Source: Rhopalosiphum padi (lineage: Eukaryota; Arthropoda; Insecta; Hemiptera; Aphididae). Taken from it: DNA of 64,000 nucleotides. Numbering within the stretch: the first letter of the stretch is position 1; every line of letters begins with the position of its first letter. The stretch covers positions 26,722,001 through 26,786,000 of the forward strand of contig NC_083600.1 in assembly GCF_020882245.1 (NCBI RefSeq), given 5' to 3'. Both the position numbers and the translations under genes were made by a program. Of the stretch, positions 54,788-64,000 are shown in pieces. The notes beneath the pieces are model-generated. The model had not been told where the DNA came from. It made no database searches and saw nothing but the letters and a program-made list of their open reading frames with translations.

Positions 54788-55058
54788 GAATAAACAATAT
54801 TAAATATTGTACGAAAATCAATCGGACTCGAACTTGACAGATTTTAATTTGATAAGTTTATTCGGCACAATATTTCAAGATTTGAGTTTGAATATAAGCT
54901 ATTTAATTTTTTTTTTTTTTTTTATCGTAAGCCTACGGTTTTTTTTCGAGTATAAAAAATCAGTTCACCGAGAACGAGATTCAAACTCGATATTAATCAA
55001 TAAAAATCCCTTTGAAAAACATTCGCCCGTCGTGCCTGCTGCTATAGTCTTGTAATTT

Positions 55059-55860
55059 CCCCCCCCCCCCCCGGCCGTTATGCGTGTGTATACAAACAGC
55101 GAATAATATCATATTTTTTTTTTTTATGCGTTATAACTACGGTCACTATTTGAATAAAAGACCTGCCGCGGCGCGAATGCAAACGACGCGTCCGAAACCG
55201 TCATCCCGAAGCAGATCCGACTGTATATGCACTACGTTTGCCGGTTATTATCGTATCCCGACGGAGTTGAACGACGTCGTCGACGATTTATGCGCCACAG
55301 ACTCGAGTCGTCAATGTACTATATATTATAATAGTATATAATCGCCGTTCAGGTGCTGTACAGCAGTATCGATTCGCGTAAAAGTCTCGTAGGTAGGTGT
55401 ATATAATAATATGTATATATTGTACGGTCGGGTCGTCGTCGTTCGAATATAATAATAAATTATTGGCTCGGAGCGTCGTAAATCGGATCCGCCGCGCGCA
55501 AACGTTTATGCCCCCTCGGGCGTCGGCATTCGCCGCACAAGACGCGACTACATTCTATACTACTATAGTGTCGTTCCCGCCGCCGACGCACCGTCGTATT
55601 ACTATAATATACGCGTCTACGTGTTTGGTAACAATGCCACTTCAAAGTTTCGCCGCGAAGTTTCTTAATTAGTCGTAACTAACCGCCGCCGCCGCCGCCG
55701 CCGCCACCGCCGCCCAGCCACAGCCGGTGGGCGAGAACCGAAACACGCGCGTCTTCGCTCCGCGCGGGCTCGCATCGCACCGACAATAATACGCCGCGAC
55801 ACACGGTCTCCCGGCGACAATTATTACGATACAGTGTAATGGACATCGATCGTATAATAT
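55059..55860. promoter_or_regulatory. CpG-rich island, candidate promoter or first exon of a neighbouring gene
   Basis: It opens with a poly-C tract (55059-55072). It is followed by about 800 bases with many CpG dinucleotides, a CCG repeat (55683-55713), and GAACCGAAACACGCGCGTC and CGCGCGGGCTCGCATCGC-type sequence to about 55.86 kb. This is the most GC-rich non-exonic segment of the window. Reading frames inside it (55084-55341, 55397-55672) show no recognisable domain. In AT-rich insect genomes such islands commonly cover a 5' UTR and promoter. The transcription direction is not determinable from sequence; a + strand transcript could run toward the possible coding start at 63904. Confidence 0.35.
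55683..55713. repeat. (CCG)n microsatellite
   Basis: About ten CCG units with one CCA interruption, within the CpG-rich island. Triplet repeats of this type are typical of 5' UTRs. Confidence 0.92.
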
Positions 55861-56928
55861 AATTATTTAAAAATTCACACTGCGGTTTTTATTAAAAAAC
55901 CCGATAATATACGATACATACGTATAGTTTTATAACCGGTCGTTGCGATCCACATGGTTTATTAATTATATCGTCTAAAAAAACAAACGGAGCAAAGAAT
56001 ATTAATTTATTCGTTCAGTTTATCGTTATCTTTCGTTTTACCTGTCATGTTCGTATTTATATTATACTTACATCACATCGTTATTATATTATAATAATTA
56101 TTCATAATATTATATATTATTTATTATTTATTACTACGACCGTCAGCCGGCGCGGTGTATGTAGATAATAATTGCGGTACATAAGCGTGTAGGCGATTTT
56201 CGTACGGTTTTCTGCGCCGTTACCCGTGGCCGGCAAACAAACTTAATATGGTTTATTAATACGCATCGGTATAATATCGCCATAGCAATAGAAATAATAG
56301 TAACGATAATAATATTCCGTCGGGTAGAGGAGTGGGCGTGGATATACAAAAGTCGAATTAGTCTTTTGACGTTTTGGGTCTGTATCCGAATCGGGTTTGT
56401 ACGAAAATTACACAAATAACGGTCGGAGACCGATCGTCGCGATATCCCGTATTTATACCACTGGAGATACAGCGAAAGAGATCTACCGAAATGATATTAA
56501 AACTTCGAACCGGTGATAATTATTACACAAGTGTCCGAATCGGTGTTAGTGGGTTTTCGTACAGCACCGGTTACCTACACATTACGATAAAAATAACGTT
56601 AGGTGGAATCAATCATACGTTAATAATGGTTTTATCGTATAATACGAATAACTTCGTTAAAAAAAAAACAAAAACATTAATCAAATTAAAAACTCTATAA
56701 ACTACAACCGATAACGAATTATACGTACTCTTTAAATTATAAAAAAATGAACGATTGCGATAGTCAATTATAATAACTATAAGTCTATAACGTTTATTGA
56801 AGCATATAATATATGCACAGACATTTAGACGAATAATGTTAACGTGTTTTTACGTTATTTTTATCTGACGTTGTACAAAAAGTCCCCATTATAGCGACTT
56901 ACACGACTATGTGGGGCGTAAACGTTCA

Positions 56929-56947
56929 TGTGTGTGTGTGTGTGTGT
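56929..56947. repeat. (TG)n microsatellite
   Basis: Uninterrupted TG run. Confidence 0.88.
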
Positions 56948-58262
56948 TTGTCAACGTCTTTGGGTGACGTTCGATTAAAGCGTTTCGTTTGAGCTCGTTT
57001 CCCCGAGCTCGAGCGTTCCCCTTAATTGAATATTTTACAAGACAAAACTTTTCTAATACTCTCAGCGTTTGATCTTTTCACCATATGCTCCGGTCGTGTA
57101 CTCGCGTGTACCTATACGCCCGGTAATCGTCTAGGTGATTTCACGTAGGTACATGTCTAGACATTCGATTAAGACACAATTCGCTGGGGCTCATTGTAAT
57201 CGTTACTAAAGCGAATGTAATATTATTACTACGAGGTAAAATGCGCGTAAAGCGTGTCGTGCTCTTTTAACCTCATTCTAAGGCGGGTTGTGTACACACG
57301 TGAACGCATACACGCAGCGCGGAATCGTATGATATATTAAATAATCGTTATAATATACCTAAGGCATATTAGGTATACGCCACATGTCACGAAGTTTTAG
57401 TAATTCCAAACCTTCAGATGTACGAGATAAAAACGGACTCGTTTGTACATATTTTAAAGTTCAAAACGCACAAATGAAAACTATCGATTTGTAGTGACTG
57501 ATTACTGTAGATTAATAACACCATGCAGATTATCCGTGGTAAAATCATTTCATATTGTTATTATTATTATTATTACTATCATCATTATAGCATCATTTGG
57601 TAACGAGCCACATTCGTCTCAAAAATGTGTTTGCACTCATCGAGACTAAGAGGTGCAACAGACAAATCGCGATTGAAAAGTATTTTTCACGGGATCGTCA
57701 TTACCGTAACGAAACCGTCATTCGATGGGATTCATTATATTGCAATGGTCTTTATAATGTTATAAAATGTATTAAGGTGAATCACCAAGCATTTCCCATT
57801 TTTTCCTTCAATAATTATTTTTTTTTAATTTATGATTTTTATTTTTTTTTTAAGTGTACCATCATATTATCAAATTATTATACGATTTAAGAAGTGGTCC
57901 AATGACGGTAAAAACATTTTTTTAATGTGAAAATCGATGTTTTACTATACATTTATTTTTAAGTAGATAATTTTTTTTTTAAAAAATTCAATGTATCTAA
58001 ATAAAAATTGAATCAGTAGTCTTTTGGTTATTTAAATGTATGGTGAAATACTTTATATATATATTAATTATGCTTGCTAAATCATCAAAATAAATGCTTA
58101 ACAGTTTTTAACCTATTATAACTTTGCACATTTTATACATGATTTGTTTTTAATAAAATGTATGCACGTCATCGTTATTCCACGAACAAAAGTCACTATT
58201 AGGGTAAACATACTCAAATATTTTAAAAACTTATTTTTCAAAATCACATCAAATTCTTATGT

Positions 58263-58291
58263 TATGACTAACTATGTTATAGTTAGTCATA
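58263..58291. repeat. Perfect 12-bp inverted repeat (hairpin)
   Basis: TATGACTAACTA and TAGTTAGTCATA are exact inverted copies separated by a five-base loop TGTTA. It is short for a microRNA precursor; no function is assigned. Confidence 0.6.
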
Positions 58292-61200
58292 TTTTGTATT
58301 CGTACTAGCTAGACATAATATTGGTTTGAAGTATTTGAACATTGATTGCGACACCAAATGTCACCAATTATTTATTTACTATAAATATAACAGACGAAAC
58401 GTCCTTTTTAAAATAGTTTTGATAACAATGAATAGTAAAATATACTAGAATTAAAAACGTTATATTTCTAAACAAAATATAGTTATCTATATAAATTGTT
58501 AAGAGAATTTAAAGCATTATCTTTGAAAGATTAATGAGTCATACTAAAAAAATCAAGTGTAATAGAAATAATAATGGCTAAAGGAAGAGCTCTAGGGAGG
58601 ATATGATGCAAAATGGGGCAAATGTTATATCACTTCATTTCGTATGTGCGATTGAAATGCAATATCTATTTTTAAATTAAAGTAGATATTTTAAGAATAA
58701 ACATAAAATACATATTATTTTAGATATGGAAAAACATCGATACAAATTTAATAATGACACTACTGACTTTATTGTGTATGTTTATCCTGATGATGACATC
58801 CATCGTAGAAATGTACTCTATGTATAATATTATGATATTTAGTAGAATATGGTTTTTTTTTTTGTAATATTATTCTTTTCGGATTTTTTGGACAATCTGT
58901 CGTGGACGTATTGCGTTTTAGTTATAGGTCACATTAAATATCTATCCTAAACACGCCAAGTCTAGAAAAGTGTACAATACTTCGTATTATTATGCAAATA
59001 GTTTTTTTTTTGTTCAGATAAAAAAAAAATATATATTAATATGTACGTACGTCAAACGAGTTGGTAGGTATTTTATTTTATTTTTATATTGGCGGAAAAC
59101 TGTATATAGTATATACACATGTATATTATTGAAGTAAAGCAAGTAAAGAAAGGCCCCCATCTCCGATACAATAAATGAAAATAGCAAGTTATCTGTAAAT
59201 GTTTAAAATATCGTTACATGAGAACATTGAAGCTAATGTATCTATAGAAGTATTGATTTCTCTACAAAACCTTTTTTAGTAGTTAATACATATTTTATAC
59301 AAGTACAACGAAATCTAATTAAATAAAAATTTAAATAATATGAATAAGTAAGACTTTTTTTTTTAATTATGTAACCGCAAAATTGTACCTGAATAATAAT
59401 TGTCTTAGCTTATAGAAATGAACAGGATTACAGGGAGTCACAATAATAACTAATTATCAATTTTCAAAATTAAGTGGCGACAATAAGTAGCCCACATGAA
59501 ATTGTTTTTATACCACTCAAACAGTTTCTTCAATAGTCCATATTTTTAAATAAATATTCTGTTCAAATGATATAGGTATTGGATGTTTGTAACTAAAATC
59601 AAAACGTAATTGTGAAAATAATTGCAATATAAAATATAAGAATCTTATTATAACATACTTCAACGTATGTATTATTATTATTATTATTATAGCACGTACA
59701 ATGTAACGACGTACAATAAAATGTTTGTTAGCTATTTTGAACTCCTATTGGTTATAAACAATGCCATCACAATGTTCTTGCTAAGACCAGTGAAATGTAT
59801 TAAAATTTGAAGCCATTAAGCCCATAAACAACTGAAAAAATTTTAACTACTATCTTAAAAAAGTATTTCTATATTTTTTCAGTTAAATAGCCAATTTCAC
59901 TTATACACTTTCACCATGGGTATTAAAAATAGAATACATCGATATTAATATTATTATTATAATATATTTATACCACTAAAATAGCGGAAAACCGCACCAA
60001 CATGAAACCTGTACGGCATATATACGTATCGTTCTGAAACTGGCCATTGATAAGAAATAAGTTATTGTGTATTTACATCACTGAACATTTATTTGTTTCT
60101 AAAATAATATAAATATTGAAACTCAAAGTAAATGCTGTAATAACCACTCTAAAAGTGTGACTATTTTCTAAAATCGAACTTTTTTATACGATTCCTCTTA
60201 ATGATTTATGTTTTGATGCAATGTCCTTATTTTAGTCCTATTTTATTCTAAAAGAATTATGTTTCTTTATTAACTGAGTACCTAATAATAGTATATGTTA
60301 ATATCGGTGAAAATAGTGAGTTTTAAGCTTTGTACACTTTATATTATTTAGAACTGCTTATTCATATTGTACATACATAAACAACTAAATTTTGGATTAC
60401 TGCAATCACGTATATTTTGAATTTTGTGGGTATAATATATTTCAAAAACACTTTTTAAAAAGGTTATAATTTCTGAAATAACGAATTTTCCCTTTTAGAG
60501 AATTATAACTTCGTACATAAATATTAAATTTAGGGCCCGGAAATGTATGCACTAAAAACTACCAAAATATTCATGCACTTAACGCTTAAAAACATTGATA
60601 TAATATGCCCTTAATTTTTTTTTTTAATTTTAAATATATGTAAAAAAAAACTTTATAGTACTAAGTCAATAATAATTGCTATTTAAATTATTGTATTAAT
60701 TACTGAGCATTAAACATTTTATTATACAATACGTTTAAAAATAAAACTAAAAATTTAAACAGAAAATTATAAAATGAATACTCGTAGGTATTATGTTTTT
60801 TTATAGTTACAATATTCACAATCAACGAATTTAGAGTTAACAATGAAAAATTTGAAAAATATTTGAATAAATAAAAAATAAACCTCGAAATATACAATTA
60901 GATGCAAAATAAAACTATGGATTTGATTATGTATTGATATAATTTAAATTTATAGCCGATCTAACAATTTATTGATCTATTCAGTAAGAACATACAAATG
61001 CATAAACTTCCGCGTATTTGTTATTTATACATAAATGCTTCAGAGTAGAAAATTATAAAAATAACTGAAAATAAAATATAATATAATTAATATAATATAA
61101 TAAATTATTATAAAAATAATTAAAATAACTTTGTGAAAATTGTTCGTTCTTTTTATTAGATAGGATATATTTATTTTTATGCCAGTTTAATAATATTAAT

Positions 61201-61668
61201 AGTATAATATTACAAAACTAAATATATTACACTATACAAAGTAAACTATTATCTATTGTTAATACTAATACTAGGTAAATTATATATTATTAATCAGTTG
61301 GTATTATATAACCACCGCCGTTACTTAGTCACAGTAACATTACTGTATTTATACTCATCAGTTGTCTTTGTAGTAATAATTTCTAACCGTAGTAATCATT
61401 GTGCGGTGATCGTCATCATCGGTAACGAACAGGTTAACCGCTATGTGTACCATATTATTAGTACATGGTTGATTTGCATTTTGGGCTAACCTAAAAAGTA
61501 GTGAACATGCATATTCGCTACGAACATTATTTAAAATAATTTTTTTTTTTTTTTTTTATTTTTATACCTAAAAAATTGTATTTATGAGATATCAATGTGC
61601 TGGTCGAAAATTTGTTTGTCTGATGGGCTGCGAAATATTTTCATGTATTAAAATCGTATTTACGTGTA

Positions 61669-61927
61669 CAGTAGAGTCTCGCTAATCCGGACAACTTATA
61701 TTTTGTACTTTCTTTAAATTTCTTTAATTTTCTATAAATTTGTATTGATATATGTACATATTGTGTAATACATATATCACAATAATAACAATAATAATGT
61801 TTAATGTAAAATTGTAAATTAATAAATTTTGAATAAGTATAAATACATAAGGTGTTTTTTGAAAAATATTTATTATTAAGTTAAAAATACGTAATTCCGT
61901 TTAATCCGGATTAGGTAGACTCTATTA
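61669..61927. mobile_element. Pogo/Tigger-like MITE
   Basis: A 259-base element. The left end CAGTAGAGTCTCGCTAATCC continues GG, and the right end, read on the opposite strand, is TAATAGAGTCTACCTAATCC then GG: 18 of 22 positions agree. TA dinucleotides flank both ends (61667-61668 and 61928-61929), matching the TA target-site duplication of Tc1/mariner-pogo transposons. CAGTAGA..CTCG..TAATCCGGA ends are characteristic of pogo/Tigger elements. The interior is AT-rich without a transposase. Confidence 0.8.
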
Positions 61928-61970
61928 TACCATAGTAGTTACACATAACACTTTTTTGCAAACACTCCCG

Positions 61971-62064
61971 TGTACCAATAATGGTATACAAAAACTTATT
62001 GGCAAAACAACAAATGTACCAAAAATGGTATATATAGCTCTTTTGGCAATGTACCGAAAAATGA
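61971..62064. repeat. Degenerate tandem repeat, about 44- and 35-base spacing
   Basis: Three TGTACC(A/G)A(T/A)AATGG-like units begin at 61971, 62015 and 62050. The intervening ATTGGCAAAACAACAAA / TTTTGGCAA segments are also related. It is located just right of the pogo-like MITE. Confidence 0.6.
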
Positions 62065-63018
62065 CATAGTTGTTAACCTGTTGTGTGTTAATATTCTAAA
62101 TAATAATAATATACCTGGTTAATAAGTATTTTATAAATTAGCTTCGTACTCACCATTTTCATTATATTATGATTTTAAACTGTGATAGATTTTCTTGTTA
62201 TTAAAAATATAGTGAAAGAGTTCACTTATATTAGAAACTTTACCACATTATGTTTTTGACTCTAAAAACTTCAAAATATTCTTTTAATAATCATTATTTT
62301 TTATTTGAATCAACATTTAAGTCTAACTAGTGTCAAATTACTGAAATTATAAGGTGTAAAAATATATTATGATATTTAACGCAATTCGAATACAGTCAAT
62401 ATATTACCATTTCACCATGTCTATTCGAGTTAATTTGTTAATAATTGTAATTATTAATAAATATGTAAAGTTTGAACATTTACCGTTAAATTTTTTTAAA
62501 TTTATTTAAGTGTATTCCCTTTAAATGTATCATTTGCATAATAAGATTTCTATGGTTTTAAATATTTATGGTGTAAAAATAAAAGTTATTAATGTATCAT
62601 AAAATATTATAAATCTATTGTGAAATTTGTTTAGCTAAAAATAATTAAGATCTCTAATTTAATAATATTGAACACCGACGAATTAAAACAGTTTCAAGTA
62701 ATCCAGTTGTATTAAAATATTAATCATTTGACTTTACCCTCTACTGTAGTATTATAATGATACATTTTGCTGTCATAGACTTTAAGCGTCTGCGTTTCTC
62801 ATCACTATAGCCACTTGCTTTTTCCAAGTTTAGTACAGTTAGTTTTGTATAATATTATGTCAGTTTAATTTTATTATAATATAAAAAATTGTTCTTGGAA
62901 TAAAAACCCGTTTCTTAAACGTTAAATCTTATGAGTATATTGTAGAAACAAATTGCATCACAGCATAATAAAAATACAATACCACTTTCTGAGTAAGGTT
63001 ATTAATTAAAATTAGAAT

Positions 63019-63130
63019 AATAACTTTGTCTATACAGTGACAGTTTTTAAATGTAATTTAAAACTAATAGATTAATAACTTTAACTATACAGTGGCAATT
63101 TTTATGTTTAAATGTTATTTAAAACTAATA
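63019..63130. repeat. Tandem duplication of about 55 bases
   Basis: AATAACTTTGTCTATACAGT and AATAACTTTAACTATACAGT begin 55 bases apart, and both copies end in ATTTAAAACTAATA. This is a diverged head-to-tail duplication in AT-rich DNA. Confidence 0.7.
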
Positions 63131-63903
63131 AAATTTGTAAAACGATTTAATAACTACCGTTGAGCTGTACTAATAAATATAATAAACTGTTAAAGTTTAA
63201 GTTAATGTACTATTTAAGTACTGAATTTTAATATTATTATTTTTTTTTTTTAAATATAAATAATACTAGTATATTACATTAACAACTATATAATTAAATT
63301 TATAATATATAATATATCCAATTCTGCAATAATATAAAGATTTTGATCAATAAGCTAGTTTACCTATATATACTATTTAATTCTAACAAATTGTGTAACG
63401 TAAAATAATGTCGCTTTTAAATGATCGAAAAAAAATGTATAAATCGAATACTAGGACCACAGTTTGTGTTATTAAGATCATAAATAATTATATAATAATT
63501 TTATTGACAGTACTAGAATCATTTAAATTTTTTAAAACACAATTTTAATATATTTCTAAGTAAGTTTTCTATTTCCCATCTTATTTTGAGATGAAAATAT
63601 GTGACATTTTATTTTAACACGAGCTTTGTGATAATCTGGGTAGTCTTAACCACAAATCACGGTCAGGATTTTTCTACGGTGGTTCTAGTATACAGTCAAA
63701 ACAAATGAACTACAGGCACGTCGAGTAAACATAAAAAGTGTACATACGACATGAAATCAGGTAGGAACGATGTAACCCAAATAATAATAATATGGTCGTA
63801 GTTGTACGCATGTCATCAATGAAGTAAACGTGGCATACTTGTGATAGCGTGCTGTATGGGTTTTTCACTAGAACAGCGGGATTTCGAGGCACAGACGGAA
63901 TAG

Positions 63904-64000
63904 ATGAGCGATGGTGTTGATGTGGTTCGAACGGCTTCCGAAGCGCGGCACTTGGATTGTGCACAGGTGATGAAATGGTACAACTATACGGACAACGGTG
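63904..64000 (+). CDS. Possible 5' coding exon of a neighbouring gene, cut by the window edge
   Basis: From an ATG at 63904, preceded directly by an in-frame TAG, a frame stays open to the last base: MSDGVDVVRTASEARHLDCA followed by QVMKWYNYTDNG. The segment from about 63870 is clearly GC-richer than the 2 kb before it. An acceptor-like TTTTTCACTAG ends at 63871, and a donor-like CACAG|GTGATG lies at 63965/63966, so the exon could be 63872-63965 with only about 21 codons. I do not recognise the protein. An antisense frame (63964-63710) covers the same bases and cannot be excluded as the coding strand. If real, the + strand gene could start at the CpG island near 55.7 kb. Confidence 0.33.
   Translation, partial: MSDGVDVVRTASEARHLDCAQVMKWYNYTDNG

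Larger units (their letters stand above)
44046..55030. other. AT-rich intergenic region
   Basis: About 11 kb between the 3' end of the Sidestep-family gene and a CpG-rich island. It contains a fold-back element (48797-49237) and GC-richer patches near 45.55-46.07, 47.46-47.95 and 51.65-51.90 kb with short reading frames that I cannot assign. A (CT)n run lies at 46040-46054. Otherwise the sequence is AT-rich with no recognisable gene. Confidence 0.6.
55861..61668. other. AT-rich sequence right of the CpG island
   Basis: No assignable gene. CpG remains moderately raised to about 57.3 kb (around 56.14-56.60 and 56.90-57.32), then falls to background. It contains a TG run (56929-56947), a short perfect hairpin (58264-58290), an ATT run near 59673-59691 and a poly-T tract at 61540-61557. 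It could be the first intron of a gene starting at the island. Confidence 0.5.
61930..63840. other. AT-rich sequence before the right-edge frame
   Basis: Apart from the two tandem repeats listed separately, nothing recognisable is seen. Composition is background-like until it becomes GC-richer at about 63.84 kb. Confidence 0.5.

Noticed and set aside
60534..60640. TAGGGCCCGGAAATGTATGCAC, resembling the end of a DNA element
   Set aside because: No inverted partner was found nearby, so no element can be delimited.
1..64000. CRISPR arrays, operons, prophage or plasmid functions
   Set aside because: The gene structure is eukaryotic with spliceosomal introns. The only regular repeats are microsatellites, transposon ends and two short degenerate tandem repeats.

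Overview
The window looks like insect nuclear DNA, most likely from an aphid or another AT-rich hemipteran. The background is very AT-rich, introns are several kilobases long with consensus GT/AG borders, simple ATT/TA/TG repeats are frequent, and the only well-supported gene belongs to the Sidestep (Side) immunoglobulin-superfamily group, which is best known from insects. The aphid assignment is an inference from composition and from the Harbinger and MITE relics. No bacterial, plasmid or viral signature is present.

The left two thirds (about 4.8-44.0 kb, + strand) hold the 3' part of one large gene. Six exons at 4841-4971, 13756-13915, 22675-22968, 26753-27070, 38245-38490 and 42681-43087 join in phase and encode about 517 residues. 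In order these are one split Ig domain, a second Ig domain with a compact Cys-rich surround, a fibronectin-III-like module, a single transmembrane helix, and a low-complexity cytoplasmic tail ending in a class-I-type PDZ ligand (ESCV-COOH). The signal peptide and the first Ig domains must lie in exons left of the window. In Drosophila, Sidestep-family proteins are membrane-anchored partners of Beat-family proteins in axon guidance and synaptic matching. The protein here has the same architecture, but the exact paralog cannot be assigned.

The introns carry a tRNA-Val(CAC) gene on the minus strand (8272-8344), a possible hAT relic (about 8.4-9.1 kb), a TIR-bounded nonautonomous element (27613-28136), a truncated PIF/Harbinger transposase (28794-29096), a length-variable CA/TA microsatellite, and two CpG-richer blocks (about 15.2-16.25 kb and 35.76-36.06 kb) that end in consensus splice donors and could be internal or antisense first exons. 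The 3' UTR runs from 43088 to about 44.05 kb with three AATAAA signals.

The right third (44-64 kb) is mostly AT-rich intergenic sequence. It contains a 441-bp fold-back element (48797-49237), a CpG-rich island with a CCG repeat and homopolymer tracts (about 55.05-55.86 kb) that is a good candidate promoter for a neighbouring gene, a pogo/Tigger-like MITE (61669-61927), two small tandem repeats, and an open reading frame running off the right edge (63904-64000) that may be the start of the next gene. I found no undescribed multi-gene system. The most interesting points are the gene's extreme intron inflation, its PDZ-type C terminus, the candidate internal and antisense first exons, and the mobile-element relics.
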